Source: Massilia sp. MS-15 (lineage in GTDB: Bacteria > Pseudomonadota > Gammaproteobacteria > Burkholderiales > Burkholderiaceae_D). Taken from it: DNA of 64,000 nt. Shown piece by piece: positions 16,587-25,665 of this stretch; the first letter of the stretch is position 1, and every line of letters starts with the position of its first letter. Where the stretch lies: positions 124,001-188,000 of the forward strand of contig NZ_JAIWIA010000007.1 of NCBI RefSeq assembly GCF_020176695.1, written 5' to 3'. Below the pieces are notes generated by a model that was not told where the DNA came from, did not search any database, and worked only from the letters and a program-made list of their open reading frames with translations. The translations under genes and the position numbers were made by a program.

Positions 16587-18581
16587 ATGTTGCAGATGTT
16601 CGGAAAGGGCGGCGCCAGCTGCCCGCGCTGCGCGCGCAAGCATGGCGGCGAGGCGCGCTATTGCGCTGGCTGCGGCCTGGACCTGAATTCGGGCCAGGGC
16701 CAGGGGCAGGGCGGCGCGTCCCCAGGAAGCGAGGAGCGCCCGGCACCGGTGCTGCGCGACAACCGCTGGGTGGCCGGGCCGGACGAACTGGCCGTGTTCT
16801 TCGGCGTGCGCGCGCTGTCCGGCCTGTTCGTGAAGACCCTGCGCGTGCCGGCCACGGCGCGCGCCTACATCCTGCAGGGCGGCAAGGCGACCGAGGTGCC
16901 GCAGGGCGAGTACGAGATCGAAGGCTTCTTCACCCGCCTGAACCACCTGCTGCGCGACCAGCATGCCGAGATCCTGGTCACCCGCACCGGCGCGCTGCCG
17001 GTCGAATTCCGTTTCGACGATGTCCTGACCTGCGAACAGCTGGCGGTCAGCGTGCGCTGCACGGTCAGCCTGCGCATCGAGAACGTGCCGGCCTTCGCGC
17101 GCCACTTCATGACCGAGCCCGGGACCATCGGCGTGCGCGAATTGCGCGAACTGCTGGCGCGTCCGCTGCGCCAGCTGGCCGAGGAATTCATCGGCGCGCG
17201 CTCGATGCGCGAGATGGCCGGGGCCAGCGCCCTGCGCGACGAGTTCGACCAGCGCCTGCAGGGCGGCCTGGCGCTGCTGCTGGCCGAATACGGGCTGGCC
17301 GTGGCCAAGGTCGACACCATCGAGCTGCGCCACGACAAGTACGACGCCAACCGGGCCCGCGTCGGCAGCCTGTGGCTGGCGCTCGACGAGCGCCATGTGC
17401 AGGTCGAGCACGCGAAGCACCTGGACGAGCTGTACGATGCCGAGGAATGGCAGCGCCTGCGCCGCGCCGAAGCGGCGGCACGGGTACGCCAGCGCGAACG
17501 CGAACTGCGCCAGGACGATGCCATCGCCCGCGCCGAGCTGTCGCTGCAGGGCGCCGACCGCGCCCATGCCGTGCGCGCGCGCCAGATCGAACTGTATGCG
17601 CGCATCCTCGACGCCCGCTCGCGCCAGCAGGCGCTGGAACGCGGCGCCAGCGACGCCCTGGCCGAACTCGAGCACGACCTGGCGCGCAAGGGCGGGCAGC
17701 GTGCGGACGAAGCCCGCGCCTGGCAGCAGCTGCGCGCGCTGGCCCAGGTGCGCATGCGCGGCGAACTCGAGGTGGCGCAGCAGGAGTCGCGCCAGGCGCT
17801 GGCGATCGCGCGCCAGCGCTTTTCGCAGCAGCTGCTGCAGCAGCAGATCCGCAACAAGCTGGAACAGGCCGCGCTGATCGAGGACGGCGCGCGGCGCCAG
17901 GCCGAGCTGGAACGGCTGCGCGCCAGCGCGGCCGATGCCGCGCGCCGCGCGCGCGAGATCGACGAGGAAGAACACCTGGCGCGGCGCCAGGCGCTGGCGC
18001 TGGCCAATACCGCGCATCGGCGCGAGGCCGAGCGCCTGCAGGAGTGGCAGGACGAGGAGGTGCGCCAGCGGATCGAATCGCAGCGCACGCTCGCCCAGCA
18101 GGAAAAACTGCAGCGCACCATCGAGCTCGATGCGCGCCAGGCGCGCGCCGGGCAGGCGCTGCAGCTCGAGGGCGAGGAGCGCCGCCATGCGCTCGAATTG
18201 CGGCGCATGGAAAGCTTCGGTGCGCTGGACGACAGCGCCAAGCTGGCGCTGGCGGCCGCGCCGAATGCCGCCCTGCTGAACGACTACCTGAAGACGCGCG
18301 TGCATGCCGGCATGGACGCGGACCAGCTGGCGGCGCTGGCCGGCGTGTCCCGGGAGGGCAGCCTGGCGCCGGCCGAGGCCCTGGCCCTGGTGCGCGAAGA
18401 AGCCGCGCGCAGTGCGGCTGACGTGCAGCGAGAGCGGGAACGCGAGCGCCAGCACCAGGTGGCGCTGCTGGCGGCCGCGCAGGGCGGCCATGCCCGCGCC
18501 GCCTGCGGCTGCGCCGTGCGCGCACCGGCGACGGCGGGCGAGCGCTTCTGCGCCTCCTGCGGCGCGCCGCTGGCGCACTGA
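16587..18581 (+). CDS. SPFH-like protein with terminal zinc ribbons and a long coiled coil
   Basis: A 664-residue cytoplasmic protein; ATG 16587 follows GGAG (a GTG at 16560 is an alternative). Order: zinc ribbon C12-x2-C15...C26-x2-C29; a band-7/SPFH-like region at about 60-245 (EYEIEGFFTRLNHLLRDQ, VSVRCTVSLRIENVPAFARH, GLAVAKVDTIELRH); an uninterrupted Arg/Glu/Gln-rich coiled coil at about 260-600; and a second ribbon near C640/C642...C655-x2-C658. The layout matches 'virion core protein-like' SPFH proteins of bacteria, thought to oligomerise as scaffolds. It stands directly before the kinase fusion, which shares the use of coiled coil. Confidence 0.82.
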   Translation: MLQMFGKGGASCPRCARKHGGEARYCAGCGLDLNSGQGQGQGGASPGSEERPAPVLRDNRWVAGPDELAVFFGVRALSGLFVKTLRVPATARAYILQGGKATEVPQGEYEIEGFFTRLNHLLRDQHAEILVTRTGALPVEFRFDDVLTCEQLAVSVRCTVSLRIENVPAFARHFMTEPGTIGVRELRELLARPLRQLAEEFIGARSMREMAGASALRDEFDQRLQGGLALLLAEYGLAVAKVDTIELRHDKYDANRARVGSLWLALDERHVQVEHAKHLDELYDAEEWQRLRRAEAAARVRQRERELRQDDAIARAELSLQGADRAHAVRARQIELYARILDARSRQQALERGASDALAELEHDLARKGGQRADEARAWQQLRALAQVRMRGELEVAQQESRQALAIARQRFSQQLLQQQIRNKLEQAALIEDGARRQAELERLRASAADAARRAREIDEEEHLARRQALALANTAHRREAERLQEWQDEEVRQRIESQRTLAQQEKLQRTIELDARQARAGQALQLEGEERRHALELRRMESFGALDDSAKLALAAAPNAALLNDYLKTRVHAGMDADQLAALAGVSREGSLAPAEALALVREEAARSAADVQRERERERQHQVALLAAAQGGHARAACGCAVRAPATAGERFCASCGAPLAH

Positions 18582-18600
18582 AGGGGACGCGCCGCCAGCG

Positions 18601-20823
18601 ATGCAGACCGCCATCGACAAGATCCGTGAACTGCGTGCCCTGCACGAGGATGGCCTGCTGAGCCGGACCGAGTTCGACCTGCGCAAGAACGCCATCCTGG
18701 ACGCGGCCTACCGGCCCGCCACCGACAGCGGCGCGCAGCCGGGGGACGGGGACGCTGCCGCGCAGCCGATCCGTCCCGGTACCGAGATCGGCCTGATGGC
18801 GGGCCAGGAAGTGGGACCGCCGAACCGGCGCTACCGGCTCGAACGCCTGCTCGCCCACGGCGGCATGGGACAGGTGTGGCACGCGACCGACCTGGCCACC
18901 CAGGCCGAGCTGGGCCACAGCGCCCAGGTGGCGCTGAAGATCCTGCCGCCGCAACTGACCGCGTCCAGCCTGCAGGCCAGGCTGCTGGTGCAGGAAGCGA
19001 CGCGCGCACGGCGCCTGGCGCACGAGCACATCGTGCGCGTCTACGAATGGGCGCAGGATCCGGCCACGGCCAGCTACTTCATCATCATGGAATGCCTCGA
19101 GGGCGAGGACCTGGACAGCCTGCTGGCGCGCGAAGGTCGCCTGCCGCTGGAGCGGGTGCTGGCGCTGCTGGCACCGGTCGCCGAGGCGCTCGACTATGCC
19201 TGGGAGAAGCACGGCCTGGTGCACCGCGACATCAAGCCGGCCAACCTGTTCCTGACCCGGCGCGGCGAGGTCAAGCTGCTCGACTTCGGCATCGCGGCGC
19301 GTGCCCGCAGCAGCGGTTACGGCGGCGGCGCGGCGCTCGACGCCCCGGGCAGTTCCGGCACCGCCGGCTACCGCGCGCCCGAAGCCGGCCGGGGGCAGCC
19401 GGCGCCCACGCTCGACGTGTACGCGCTGGCCGTGATGGCCTGCCAGATGCTGGACGGCGCGCTGCCCGTCCAGCCGGCGCAGGCCCCGGCCGGCCTGCCG
19501 CCGCACCAGTGGGAAGTGCTGCGCAGCGGTTTCGCGCCGGACCCGGCGGCGCGACCGCCCACCGTGCGCGCGCTGCTGGCGCGCCTGGAAGCGGCGCGCG
19601 GGCCGTCGCCGGAAGCACTGGCGGCGCAGGCGGCGGCCGCGCGCGCCGAAGAGGAACGCCGCGCCCGCGAGCTGGAAGCGCGGCGCCAGGCCGAGGTAGG
19701 GGCGCGCGCCGCCGCCCGCGCCGAGCTGGAACGCCAGCGCCGCGAACAGCAGCGCCGCGAACGCGCCGCCCAGGAAGCGGCGCGCGCGGCGCGCAAGGAA
19801 GCCCTGCGCCAGCAATTGCTGGCGCGCCGCGAGGAGGAAGCCGCCAAGGCCCGCCTGGCGGAGGAAGAAGCGGCGCGCAAGGCGGAGCAGGCGCGCGCTG
19901 CGGCCGCCTACCTGGCCGAGCAGAAGCGCGCGCGCGAATTGCAGGCGGCGCGCAGCGCGGCCGAGCTGGCGCAGCTGCTGCCCGGCGCGGCCAGTCCGGT
20001 GGCCGACGGCGACGGCGTGCTGTGCGACCCGCTGCTGGACGGCGAAGGCAGCGGTCCCTCGCTGGTCCTGATCCCGACCGGGCGCTTCCAGATGGGCTCC
20101 CACGAACACGAGCGCAAGATCGCGATGGCGGCCGGGTCGCAGCAGAAATGGCTGGAGCGCGAGACCCCGCCGCACTGGGTCGGGATCGAGCGGCCCTTCG
20201 CGCTGGGACGCTATCCGGTGACGGTGGGCGAGTGGCGCGTGTTCGCGGAGGCCACCGGCTGGGAGCCGACGGGCGAGGTCGACTGGCGCGCGCCCGGCTT
20301 TCCCCAGACCGACGCGCACCCGGTGGTGGGCGTCACCTGGCACGATGCGCAGCGCTACCTGGAATGGCTGTCCGGCGTTACCGGCAAGCGCTACCGCCTG
20401 CCGAGCGAGGCCGAGTGGGAATACGCCTGCCGCGCCGGCACCCGCACCGCCTTCAGCTTCGGCGACAGCATCGGGCCGCACCAGGCCAACTACGACGCCG
20501 GCTTCAGCTACAACGGCGGCCCGCGCGGCCCCAGCCGGCGCGGCACCACCCCGAGCGGCATGTTCCCGCCCAATCCCTGGGGACTGTACGACATGCACGG
20601 CAACGTATGGGAGTGGGTGCAGGACGTGGTGCACGAGAGCTACCAGGGCGCGCCGCTGGACGGCAGCGCCTGGGACAGCGGCGGCGATCCGGCGCGCCGT
20701 ATCCTGCGCGGCGGCTGCTGGCTGTACAATCCGCGCTACCTGCGTTCGGCCCTGCGCAACGGTTTTTCCAGCGTGCTGTCGAACGACATCGTCGGCTTTC
20801 GCGTCGCGCGCGAGCTGCTGTAG
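18601..20823 (+). CDS. SHOCT - Ser/Thr protein kinase - coiled coil - FGE/sulfatase-modifying-factor fusion
   Basis: A 740-residue protein. Residues 4-34 form a SHOCT-like motif (IRELRALHEDGLLSRTEF). The Hanks-type kinase at 78-345 is intact: Gly loop GGMG, K113, H208-R209-D210, K212, N215, D228-F-G and A259-P-E. Residues 345-460 are an Arg/Glu/Ala coiled coil. Residues 485-740 are an FGE-sulfatase (SUMF1/PvdO/EgtB-like) domain with LIPTGRFQMGS, RLPSEAEWEYACRAG, NPWGLYDMHGNVWEWVQD and RGGCWLYNPRYLR. Such fusions are known in several bacteria, where the FGE-like part is usually taken to bind ligand or substrate rather than oxidise cysteine. No transmembrane helix, unlike PknB. Same-strand end of the cluster. 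Confidence 0.93.
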   Translation: MQTAIDKIRELRALHEDGLLSRTEFDLRKNAILDAAYRPATDSGAQPGDGDAAAQPIRPGTEIGLMAGQEVGPPNRRYRLERLLAHGGMGQVWHATDLATQAELGHSAQVALKILPPQLTASSLQARLLVQEATRARRLAHEHIVRVYEWAQDPATASYFIIMECLEGEDLDSLLAREGRLPLERVLALLAPVAEALDYAWEKHGLVHRDIKPANLFLTRRGEVKLLDFGIAARARSSGYGGGAALDAPGSSGTAGYRAPEAGRGQPAPTLDVYALAVMACQMLDGALPVQPAQAPAGLPPHQWEVLRSGFAPDPAARPPTVRALLARLEAARGPSPEALAAQAAAARAEEERRARELEARRQAEVGARAAARAELERQRREQQRRERAAQEAARAARKEALRQQLLARREEEAAKARLAEEEAARKAEQARAAAAYLAEQKRARELQAARSAAELAQLLPGAASPVADGDGVLCDPLLDGEGSGPSLVLIPTGRFQMGSHEHERKIAMAAGSQQKWLERETPPHWVGIERPFALGRYPVTVGEWRVFAEATGWEPTGEVDWRAPGFPQTDAHPVVGVTWHDAQRYLEWLSGVTGKRYRLPSEAEWEYACRAGTRTAFSFGDSIGPHQANYDAGFSYNGGPRGPSRRGTTPSGMFPPNPWGLYDMHGNVWEWVQDVVHESYQGAPLDGSAWDSGGDPARRILRGGCWLYNPRYLRSALRNGFSSVLSNDIVGFRVARELL

Positions 20824-20844
20824 CTACCTAAAGGAGAGTTCGCC

Positions 20845-21738
20845 ATGCCCATCGCGCAGCTGCTGCCATCGCACGACAAGGACCTCGGCGGCGGCTTCAC
20901 GGTCCGGCGCATCCTGCCGGCCGCGAGCCGCCAGTCGGTCGGTCCGTTCCTGTTCTTCGACCACATGGGACCGGTGCAGGCCGCGCCTGGCGCGCGCCAC
21001 GACGTACGGCCCCACCCGCACATCGGGCTGGCCACGGTGACCTACCTGTTCGAGGGCGCCATCATGCACCGCGACAGCCTGGGCAGCGCCCAGCGCATCG
21101 AGCCGGGCGCGGTCAACTGGATGACGGCCGGCAGCGGCATCGTGCATTCGGAGCGCACCCCGGAAGATCTGCTGGACCGTACCCGCCGCACCCACGGCCT
21201 GCAGCTGTGGGCGGCGCTCCCGCGGGAGCACGAGGAGGCCGCGCCCGCGTTCTCGCATACGCCGGCCGACGCCATTCCCGAGATCGCGTTCGAAGGCGCC
21301 GCCGTGCGGGTGCTGGTCGGCAGCGCCTTCGGCCAGGCTTCGCCGGTGCCGACCTTCAGCGACACCCTGTACCTCGACGTGCAGCTGGCCCCCGGCGCTT
21401 TCCTCGACCTGGACGGCCTGCCCGAGGAAAGCGCGGTCTATGCGCCGATCGGCGCGATCGCGGTGGATGGCGAAGCGGTGCCGCCGAACACGATGGCGCT
21501 GCTGGCGCCGGGCGCGCAGGCGCGGGTGTCGTCGGCCGCCGGCGCGCGCTTCGTGCTGGTGGGCGGGGCGCCGCTGGACGGGCGCCGCTACATCTTCTGG
21601 AACTTCGTCTCGTCCAGCCGCGAGCGCATCGAGCAGGCCGCGCGCGACTGGGAGGCGGATGCCTTCGCGCCGGTGCCGGGCGAGCACGAACGGATCCCGC
21701 TGCCGGCCTTGCCGGCGGCCTGGCGCCGCGGCGGCTGA
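20845..21738 (+). CDS. Pirin family protein
   Basis: A 297-residue bicupin. The N-terminal cupin has the pirin signature RPHPHIGLATVTYLFEG followed by MHRDSLG and IVHSER, which supply the metal-binding histidines and glutamate. Family members bind Fe(II) or other metals; some act as quercetin 2,3-dioxygenases, others as redox-sensing co-regulators. ATG follows an AAAGGAG site 21 bases after the kinase fusion, so read-through from the cluster is likely, although a functional link is not evident. Confidence 0.92.
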   Translation: MPIAQLLPSHDKDLGGGFTVRRILPAASRQSVGPFLFFDHMGPVQAAPGARHDVRPHPHIGLATVTYLFEGAIMHRDSLGSAQRIEPGAVNWMTAGSGIVHSERTPEDLLDRTRRTHGLQLWAALPREHEEAAPAFSHTPADAIPEIAFEGAAVRVLVGSAFGQASPVPTFSDTLYLDVQLAPGAFLDLDGLPEESAVYAPIGAIAVDGEAVPPNTMALLAPGAQARVSSAAGARFVLVGGAPLDGRRYIFWNFVSSSRERIEQAARDWEADAFAPVPGEHERIPLPALPAAWRRGG

Positions 21739-21751
21739 GGCATATCGCGTC

Positions 21752-22387
21752 CTAGGCTGCGGCTGGCGCCAGCGGCACGATGCGGTAGGCGCAGCGGCGC
21801 GCGCCGGCCAGCTGGTGCTCGACCCGGTCCACCTGCACGTCCGGTCCCAGCACGCGCCGGAACACGTCCAGCTCGGAGCGGCAGAAGTTCTGGCAGCTGC
21901 GCGCGGCGGCGCAGATCGGACAGTGGTTCTCCACCAGCAGCACGCTGCCGTCGGCCTGCGGCGCGGCTTCGGCCATGTAGCCTTCGGCATCGCGCAGCAG
22001 TGCCAGGCTGGCGGCGCGCTGCGGCAGGGTCGCGGCCGGGTCGACCGCGGCGCGGTAGGCCGCTTCGCTGGCCGCTTCGCGGGCGTCGATCAGGCGGTCG
22101 ATGGCGGCTTCGCCGAACAGGGCCTGCACCTGGCCGAGCAGCTCGACCGTGAGCGCGGCGTGGCGGTCCGGGTAGCGCGCGTGTCCTAGGGCGGTGAGCT
22201 GCCACAGGCGCACCGGGCGTCCCACCTTGCCCGGGCGGTCGACGTGGGCCACCAGGCCCTTGTCCTCGGCCGCCTCGAGCTGGCGCCGCACCCCCATCGA
22301 ACTCAGGTGCAGCACGTCGGCCAGCGCCTGGGCGGTCTGGGCGCCGCGGGTCTTCAGCAGCAGCAGGATCTGTTCAGCGGTATTCAT
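21752..22387 (-). CDS. SufR-like winged-helix regulator with a cysteine cluster
   Basis: A 211-residue DNA-binding regulator. Residues 1-60 are a winged helix (ILLLLKTRGAQTAQALADVL, SSMGVRRQLEAAEDKGLV). The C-terminal domain has HCPICAAARSCQNFCRSEL, a C-x2-C-x5-C-x3-C pattern, then a final GARRCAYRI. This is the layout of SufR and related ArsR/DeoR-like proteins that hold a 4Fe-4S cluster or metal. It overlaps the upstream MFS gene by ATGA, so both are one transcript. The palindrome at 23666-23695 is the likely operator, implying that it controls its own operon. Confidence 0.85.
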   Translation of the reverse strand: MNTAEQILLLLKTRGAQTAQALADVLHLSSMGVRRQLEAAEDKGLVAHVDRPGKVGRPVRLWQLTALGHARYPDRHAALTVELLGQVQALFGEAAIDRLIDAREAASEAAYRAAVDPAATLPQRAASLALLRDAEGYMAEAAPQADGSVLLVENHCPICAAARSCQNFCRSELDVFRRVLGPDVQVDRVEHQLAGARRCAYRIVPLAPAAA

Positions 22388-23613
22388 GCGGCCTCGTTCA
22401 TGTGCTTGTCGAGCAAGTGCTCCTCGCTGCGGCCCCAGCGCCGCAGCGACAGCGCGGCCCAGCCCGCCAACAGGCTGCCGCCTACCAGCACCAGCCGGGT
22501 ATCGGCCAGGGCCAGCAGCGCGCCGCCAAGGGCCATCAGGATGTGGGCCAGGCAGAAGGTGGTGGACAACAGTCCCATCACGGCGCCCTGGCCGTGGCCG
22601 GCGAAGCGTTCGGCGGCCCAGGCCTGCAGCGTCGCATTATAGAAGGCATGGGGCAGGCCGAACAGGATGATGGCGGCGATGCCGGTCCAGAGCGAGCCCA
22701 GCCCCACGCCCAGCACCGCCAGCGCCACCGCGGCCGCCTGCCGTGACAGGCGCGCGCGCGCCTCGCCGCCATGGGCGCGGCCGGCGAACAGGGCGGTGCA
22801 GGTCATCACCGCGCACATCGCCATGTTGACGAAGGCGATGCCGCGCGCGTCGTAGCCACCGTTCTCCACCAGCCACAGTGGGAAGAACTCGTAGAAACCG
22901 GCCACGCAGCAGGCGTAGGCCAGGTGGATCAGGAACAGGGTCTGCAGCGGGCGGTGGCGCAACAACACGAAGGTATGCCGCTCGCGCAGCAGCGACCGCC
23001 AGCCGCGCGCAGCGCCCGCCTGGGCCGGCGGCGCACCCGCATCCAGCACCAGTCCCGCCAGCAGGCCGCCCAGCAGCAGGCCGCCGGCCGCGATCTCGAA
23101 AGGCAGGGTGATGCTGTAGCTGGCGCTGAGCCCGGACAGCAGCGGTCCGGCCAGCCATCCAAGGTTGAAGGCGCCGTTCAGCCAGGACAGCGCGTGCTGG
23201 CGCAGGCCGCCCGCCAGGCGCTCGGCCAGCAGGGCGCGCAGGATCGCGCCATTGCCTTCCAGGACGCCGGTGACGAAGCGCGCCGCCACCAGCAGCGGAC
23301 AGGACTGGGCCAGCAGCGCGTAGGCGGTCAGGAGGTGGCCGGCGGCGGCGCCTACGGTGGTCAGGAGCAGCAGGCGGCGCCGGCCGAGCGCATCGGACCA
23401 GGAACCCAGCACGGCATTCCCGAGCAGCATGCCGAGCGGATTCGCCATCAGCGCGACGCCGAACAGCAGCTTGGGCGGCAGGCCGAGGAAGGCGGCCAGG
23501 CCGTTGTCTCCAGCCGCGAACAGCGGCGGCAGCAGCGGATAGGCGAGCGAAGCCCCGATGGTCGAGAGCAGTCCCAGCAGGCAGGCGCTGGCGATGAGCA
23601 GGGCGTTCTTCAT
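22384..23613 (-). CDS. MFS transporter, first gene of a regulator-transporter operon
   Basis: A 409-residue transporter with about 12 membrane spans. Motif A between helices 2 and 3 reads LGSWSDALGRRRLLLL, preceded by a GNAVLG turn. ATG 23613 has a GAGGAAG site. The gene leads a two-gene operon with the Fe-S-type regulator, overlapping it by four bases. An exporter of a redox-active or metal-linked compound would fit the regulator, but substrate specificity cannot be read from the sequence. Confidence 0.88.
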   Translation of the reverse strand: MKNALLIASACLLGLLSTIGASLAYPLLPPLFAAGDNGLAAFLGLPPKLLFGVALMANPLGMLLGNAVLGSWSDALGRRRLLLLTTVGAAAGHLLTAYALLAQSCPLLVAARFVTGVLEGNGAILRALLAERLAGGLRQHALSWLNGAFNLGWLAGPLLSGLSASYSITLPFEIAAGGLLLGGLLAGLVLDAGAPPAQAGAARGWRSLLRERHTFVLLRHRPLQTLFLIHLAYACCVAGFYEFFPLWLVENGGYDARGIAFVNMAMCAVMTCTALFAGRAHGGEARARLSRQAAAVALAVLGVGLGSLWTGIAAIILFGLPHAFYNATLQAWAAERFAGHGQGAVMGLLSTTFCLAHILMALGGALLALADTRLVLVGGSLLAGWAALSLRRWGRSEEHLLDKHMNEAA

Positions 23614-23665
23614 GCACTTCCTCGTCTGGCAATCCGCAGGAACCCTGAGTGTAGGCGTGCATTCT

Positions 23666-23695
23666 GAATAAGTAAACGGATCAGTTTATTTATTC
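23666..23695. promoter_or_regulatory. Palindromic operator candidate upstream of the MFS/regulator operon
   Basis: A 30-base AT-rich dyad, half-sites GAATAAGTAAAC and GTTTATTTATTC around a GGATCA centre; 26 of 30 positions are self-complementary. It lies 52 bases upstream of the MFS start, in a region far more AT-rich than its surroundings. It is probably bound by the regulator encoded in the same operon. Confidence 0.65.
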
Positions 23696-23872
23696 TGGAA
23701 TCTCCTACCAAAGGGAGAGTCTCCTGTGCGCCACCTGGCCGGCGCCGGGCCTGCCGGCGTGAACGAGGCGGCGCTGGCGTGGCGCCTGCGATGGGCGTAG
23801 ACTGGACTATCCCCGAAGGGATCGTCGCCAGGTCCTGCCGGTTTTCTTGCTCATGCAAGGAAGGGAAACGCC

Positions 23873-23983
23873 ATGAAAATTCCAGACCACCTGAGGATTC
23901 CGTTCATCGTCTTCGCGCTGCAGGCGGCGCTGCTGGCCGGAACCACGCTGATCTTCCTGGTGCTGCGACCGCCAGGCGGCTGA
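23873..23983 (+). CDS. Tiny single-span membrane protein
   Basis: A 36-codon ORF with AGGAAGGGA upstream of its ATG. After MKIPDHLRIP comes one hydrophobic helix (FIVFALQAALLAGTTLIFLV) and a short RPPGG tail. It is convergent with the FHA gene. Family unknown; the ribosome-binding site and clean single span argue for a real gene, but it could be chance. Confidence 0.4.
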   Translation: MKIPDHLRIPFIVFALQAALLAGTTLIFLVLRPPGG

Positions 23984-23995
23984 ACCCTGGTTGCC

Positions 23996-25555
23996 TCAGG
24001 CGCCCAGCCAGGAAGGAGAGCGGGCAGGGGTGCGCAGGTCCCGAACGGACGGCGCAGGGGAGAGGGCGCGCCTGTCGCGGCCGCGGTCCTGTTCCGGGTA
24101 GGGCCGGGCGGTGAAGCGCAGGGCCGCGCCCAGGCCGCGCAGCCGCTCCAGCGCCATGCCGGGAGCCAGCGGGGTATCGATGCCGGTGGCCGGATCGCGG
24201 TGCCAGAAGCCGCCGCCGCGGTGGAACAGCGGCGGCAGGGCGGCCGCGCGCGGCTGCACGCCGGCCTGTACGCCGTCGCCGCTGCCCGGATCGGTCTCTG
24301 GCGCCAGCAGGCAGAATGCCTCGGCGCGCGCGCCCGCGTCCACGCGGTGCAGCACCAGCCCGTGCGGCCACAGGGCCGTGACCTCGAGCTCGGCCACGCC
24401 ACGGATGCTGGCCGTCAGCGCGATGCGCATGCCCAGGCGCAGCGGCACCGGCGCATGCTTGCCCGGCCACACGCCGTCCAGCAGCAGGCCATAGCGCGAC
24501 ACGTCCTCGATCTCGAAGCCATGCCGGCCCTGGCGGATCAGGGCGTGGCGGCCCGACAGGCGACGCGTGAGTCCGCCCGTCTCCAGGCCGTGCTCGCCAT
24601 GGTGGGCCAGCAGCAGGTCGGCGTCCGGCTCGATGTCCTCGTAGCGGCCGAGCACGCACTCGTCGAGGGCGAACAGGCGCAGGTGGCGCTGGGCCGCCGA
24701 ATCCGGTTCCACGTGCACCAGGCAGGCGCGCTCCGCCGGGCAGGGATGGGGCGCCGCGGCCAGCGGCACGTCGATCTCGATCAGGTCCTCGTCCCAGGCG
24801 ATGCTGGAAAAGGCGAGGTCGAGCCGGCCGCCCTGTTCGCGCGGGTCGCGCAGGTCGAGCTGGGCGATCGAGGCATTGCTCGCATGCACCTCGATGTCGA
24901 GCCGTCCGCCGCCCGGCGCCTGGACCCGCGCGATGCCGGCGTCGTCGGCCGTCACGCGCACGTTCTTGTGGGTGGCGAGGAAGGTCTGGTGGATCTCGCC
25001 CAGGCTGGCGTCGGGGCGCGGCACCAGGATCACCGGGGAGCAGCTCCAGGTGCGGGCCGAACCAGGATGTCCCGGCTGCCGGCTGTGCAGTTCGATGTCG
25101 ATGCGGTACTGACCGTGCTCCAGGCCGCGCGAGGAAAATTCCAGGAACACGGGGCGCCAGTCGCCGCGCGAGGTGCGCTGGAAGGCATGGTGCTCGGCGT
25201 TCAGGCGCAGGCCGGAGCGCACCAGCATGCGCAGTTCGGCCGCGCAGTCGGCCGGCATGCCGCGCAGGTCGAGCCGGATCGCCTGGCGTCCGCCGGCGGC
25301 GCGCGGGTCGAAGCCGCTGATGTGCAGCTGTGGACGTGCCGGCAGCGTTTCCGTGGCCCGCAGGGTGGTGGCGCCACGCCCGGCGCGCAGCGCGCTGATC
25401 GCTTCGAAGCCCGACGGCAGGCCTTGCGCGGCCGCGGGGCCGCCGGCCACGGGCGGCCCGGATGGCGGCTGGGCATGTCCGTGCGCGCAGCAGTCCGCGC
25501 CTGGCATGACCCAGACGGTGCAGTGCGGATGCGCGGGATGGCGGCAGCGGTTCAT
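23996..25555 (-). CDS. FHA-domain protein with an N-terminal Cys/His cluster
   Basis: A 519-residue protein. The first 27 residues carry C4, H6, H9, H11, C12, C22, C23, H25 and H27, a probable zinc-binding knuckle. Residues 55-285 are beta-rich and unassigned. The FHA domain lies at about 293-392: G303-R304, S334-G-R-H337, then FEIEDVSRYGLLLDG; these are the phosphothreonine-binding positions, so it should read the product of a Ser/Thr kinase. The C-terminal 120 residues are Pro/Arg-rich. It follows the PP2C phosphatase gene on the same strand with a 110-base gap. Confidence 0.87.
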   Translation of the reverse strand: MNRCRHPAHPHCTVWVMPGADCCAHGHAQPPSGPPVAGGPAAAQGLPSGFEAISALRAGRGATTLRATETLPARPQLHISGFDPRAAGGRQAIRLDLRGMPADCAAELRMLVRSGLRLNAEHHAFQRTSRGDWRPVFLEFSSRGLEHGQYRIDIELHSRQPGHPGSARTWSCSPVILVPRPDASLGEIHQTFLATHKNVRVTADDAGIARVQAPGGGRLDIEVHASNASIAQLDLRDPREQGGRLDLAFSSIAWDEDLIEIDVPLAAAPHPCPAERACLVHVEPDSAAQRHLRLFALDECVLGRYEDIEPDADLLLAHHGEHGLETGGLTRRLSGRHALIRQGRHGFEIEDVSRYGLLLDGVWPGKHAPVPLRLGMRIALTASIRGVAELEVTALWPHGLVLHRVDAGARAEAFCLLAPETDPGSGDGVQAGVQPRAAALPPLFHRGGGFWHRDPATGIDTPLAPGMALERLRGLGAALRFTARPYPEQDRGRDRRALSPAPSVRDLRTPARSPSWLGA

Positions 25556-25665
25556 CGGTCAGGCGGACAGGTGCGGAATCGTCGACAGCGCAAGCTTACG
25601 CTGTTTTCGACCTCAGCGGCGCGCCCGCCGAATTGATTGGCAACATTATTTTCTTTTAGGAATGC

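Noticed and set aside
17188..20634. 1148-codon minus-strand open frame opposite the SPFH-like and kinase genes
   Set aside because: No domain signatures, Arg/Ala/Gly-rich, and both opposite-strand genes have clear motifs.
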